7,577 bases of DNA, from positions 1-7,577 of the forward strand of contig CAMDKB010000228.1 of assembly GCA_945901195.1 (NCBI GenBank), in the 5' to 3' direction. The notes beneath the pieces were generated by a model, which saw nothing but the letters and a program-made list of their open reading frames with translations, was not told the DNA's origin and did no database searches. Source of the stretch: Rhizobium sp. Q54 (GTDB taxonomy: Bacteria > Pseudomonadota > Alphaproteobacteria > Rhizobiales > Beijerinckiaceae). This document shows, piece by piece, positions 6,589 to 7,577 of the stretch; the stretch's first letter is position 1; every line of letters starts with the position of its first letter. The translations under genes and the position numbers were made by a program.

Positions 6589-7062
6589 GTGTCAGACGCC
6601 ATCAGCCTCACCGTGAATGGGCATGCGAGGATTCTTTCATGCGATCCATCGTCCTCTCTGCTCTATGTTTTGCGCGATCAATGCGGCCTCACAGGCACGC
6701 ATTTCGGCTGCGGTCTTAATCAATGCGGGGCGTGTCATGTTCTGATTGATGGCCAGCCTCTGGCTTCATGCGACACACCCATGTGGTCGGTGGCGGGCAA
6801 ATCCGTCACCACAGTTGAAGGACTGGGAACACCGGAAACGCCCCATCCACTGCAAACGGCGTTTATCGACGAGCAGGCTATGCAGTGCGGCTATTGCACA
6901 TCGGGCATCCTCATTTCTGCGGCAGCCTTGTTGGCAAAAAATCCAGATCCCACCGACGCACAAGTGCGCGAGGCGCTTGATGGAAATCTCTGCCGTTGCG
7001 GTGCGCATAACCGTATCGTCCGCGCTGTCTTGCGGGCCGCAAAGGCCGGGGCGCGAACATGA
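6589..7062 (+). CDS. (2Fe-2S)-binding small subunit of a xanthine-dehydrogenase-family molybdenum hydroxylase
   Basis: This 157-residue electron-transfer subunit carries electrons from the molybdenum site of the partner large subunit. The plant-type ferredoxin domain holds the first cluster at Cys41, Cys46, Cys49 and Cys61 (CGLNQCGAC then C). The helical C-terminal domain holds the second at Cys100, Cys103, Cys135 and Cys137 (QCGYC and NLCRCG). All eight ligands are present, and Gln99 before Cys100 is the family residue near the molybdopterin cofactor. I prefer the GTG at 6589 over the ATG at 6550: it gives the normal N-terminus (SDAISLTVNG), has AAGGTG upstream and avoids a 38-base overlap. 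Length and two-subunit arrangement match the small subunits of nicotinate dehydrogenase and isoquinoline 1-oxidoreductase. Its stop overlaps the next start by four bases. The substrate is unknown. Confidence 0.94.
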   Translation: MSDAISLTVNGHARILSCDPSSSLLYVLRDQCGLTGTHFGCGLNQCGACHVLIDGQPLASCDTPMWSVAGKSVTTVEGLGTPETPHPLQTAFIDEQAMQCGYCTSGILISAAALLAKNPDPTDAQVREALDGNLCRCGAHNRIVRAVLRAAKAGART

Positions 7063-7577
7063 GTGTGACGCAGACTGCGCAACTTCCCGGCAATCTCAAA
7101 AGCAATCCACGGCTTGGACAATGGCTGCACATTGATGCAGGCGGCTTTATCGAAATATCGCCCGGCAAGGTCGAAATCGGTCAGGGCATATTGACGGCCT
7201 TGATGCAGATTGCTGCTGATGAGCTGGACATCTCGCCTGCCCGTGTGCGGCTGCGGGCTGTAAATACGGTCACAAGTCCGAATGGGGGCGTCACTTCAGG
7301 CTCGCTCTCGATTCAGGATTCCGGTTCCGCCATACGCCGTGTCTGCGCACAGGCGCGCGCAATCTACCTCGCGCTGGCGGCCGAAAAACTCGGCGTCGAG
7401 GCCGGCGCGCTGGTGCTGGACGACGGCACAATTCGTGGACCCAAGAACCTCTCCACGAGTTATTGGGAATTGGCGAACGATACACTGCTTGATCGCGATG
7501 CGTCCCTTGGCGTCAAAGCCAAATCGCCAGACGCGCGTGTCGTCGCTGGCGCGTCGGCGCAGCGCCTCGATATTCCC
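7059..7577 (+). CDS. Molybdopterin-binding large subunit of the same hydroxylase, N-terminal part (runs off right edge)
   Basis: The ATG at 7059 overlaps the TGA of the small subunit as ATGA, a classic translational-coupling arrangement. The frame stays open for 173 codons to the window edge. Recognisable segments are SNPRLGQWLHID (15-26), KVEIGQG followed by QIAADELDIS (38-59) and GSLSIQDSGSAIR (81-93), all typical of the molybdopterin-binding domain. The protein enters the molybdopterin domain almost directly, without the leading hammerhead domain of xanthine dehydrogenase large chains. This points to the isoquinoline 1-oxidoreductase beta / nicotinate dehydrogenase large-subunit group, which hydroxylate N-heterocycles or oxidise aldehydes. 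No twin-arginine signal is seen at this start, so the enzyme is probably cytoplasmic. The catalytic C-terminal part, and whether a cytochrome c domain is fused, cannot be seen. Confidence 0.88.
   Translation, partial: MSVTQTAQLPGNLKSNPRLGQWLHIDAGGFIEISPGKVEIGQGILTALMQIAADELDISPARVRLRAVNTVTSPNGGVTSGSLSIQDSGSAIRRVCAQARAIYLALAAEKLGVEAGALVLDDGTIRGPKNLSTSYWELANDTLLDRDASLGVKAKSPDARVVAGASAQRLDIP

Overview
The window looks like chromosomal accessory DNA from a soil-type proteobacterium. Three things suggest this: the GC-rich coding style, strong GGAGG-type ribosome sites, and the combination of TRAP, NitT/TauT-type and Bug/TctC-type solute receptors with a molybdenum hydroxylase. An alphaproteobacterium (for example Rhizobiales) or a betaproteobacterium fits best. 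This is inferred from gene content, not from a marker gene. I see no rRNA, tRNA, CRISPR array, insertion sequence or phage gene.

Left part, minus strand, read right to left from about 4596. A complete TRAP transporter in the canonical order comes first: receptor (dctP type, 4596-3592), small membrane subunit (dctQ type, 3555-2998) and large permease (dctM type, 2982-1675). After a 205-base gap come two tandem paralogous periplasmic receptors of the NitT/TauT (SsuA/THI5-like) ABC class. One is complete (1469-444). The other starts at 387 and runs off the left edge. The 205-base gap holds a 16-codon reading frame with a very strong ribosome site that looks like the start of a signal peptide.

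A 186-base divergent intergenic region (4597-4782) separates this leftward unit from a rightward one.

Right part, plus strand. First is a short-chain dehydrogenase/reductase with all catalytic residues (4783-5550). Next is a Bug/TctC-type receptor gene (5619-6587) interrupted by an in-frame TAA exactly at the predicted signal-peptide cleavage point. Then come a two-cluster [2Fe-2S] subunit (6589-7062) and the start of a molybdopterin-binding large subunit (7059 to the right edge), both of the nicotinate dehydrogenase / isoquinoline 1-oxidoreductase type. The spacings of 1 base and then a 4-base overlap indicate tight translational linkage.

Taken together this reads as an uptake-plus-oxidation locus for one or more small organic acids or (hetero)aromatic compounds. 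Several receptor types capture substrate, the Mo/Fe-S enzyme would hydroxylate it, and the SDR would oxidise or reduce an alcohol/ketone intermediate. The substrate cannot be told from the sequence. The most notable single feature is the nonsense codon in the Bug receptor. I found no convincing evidence of a wholly new kind of system.
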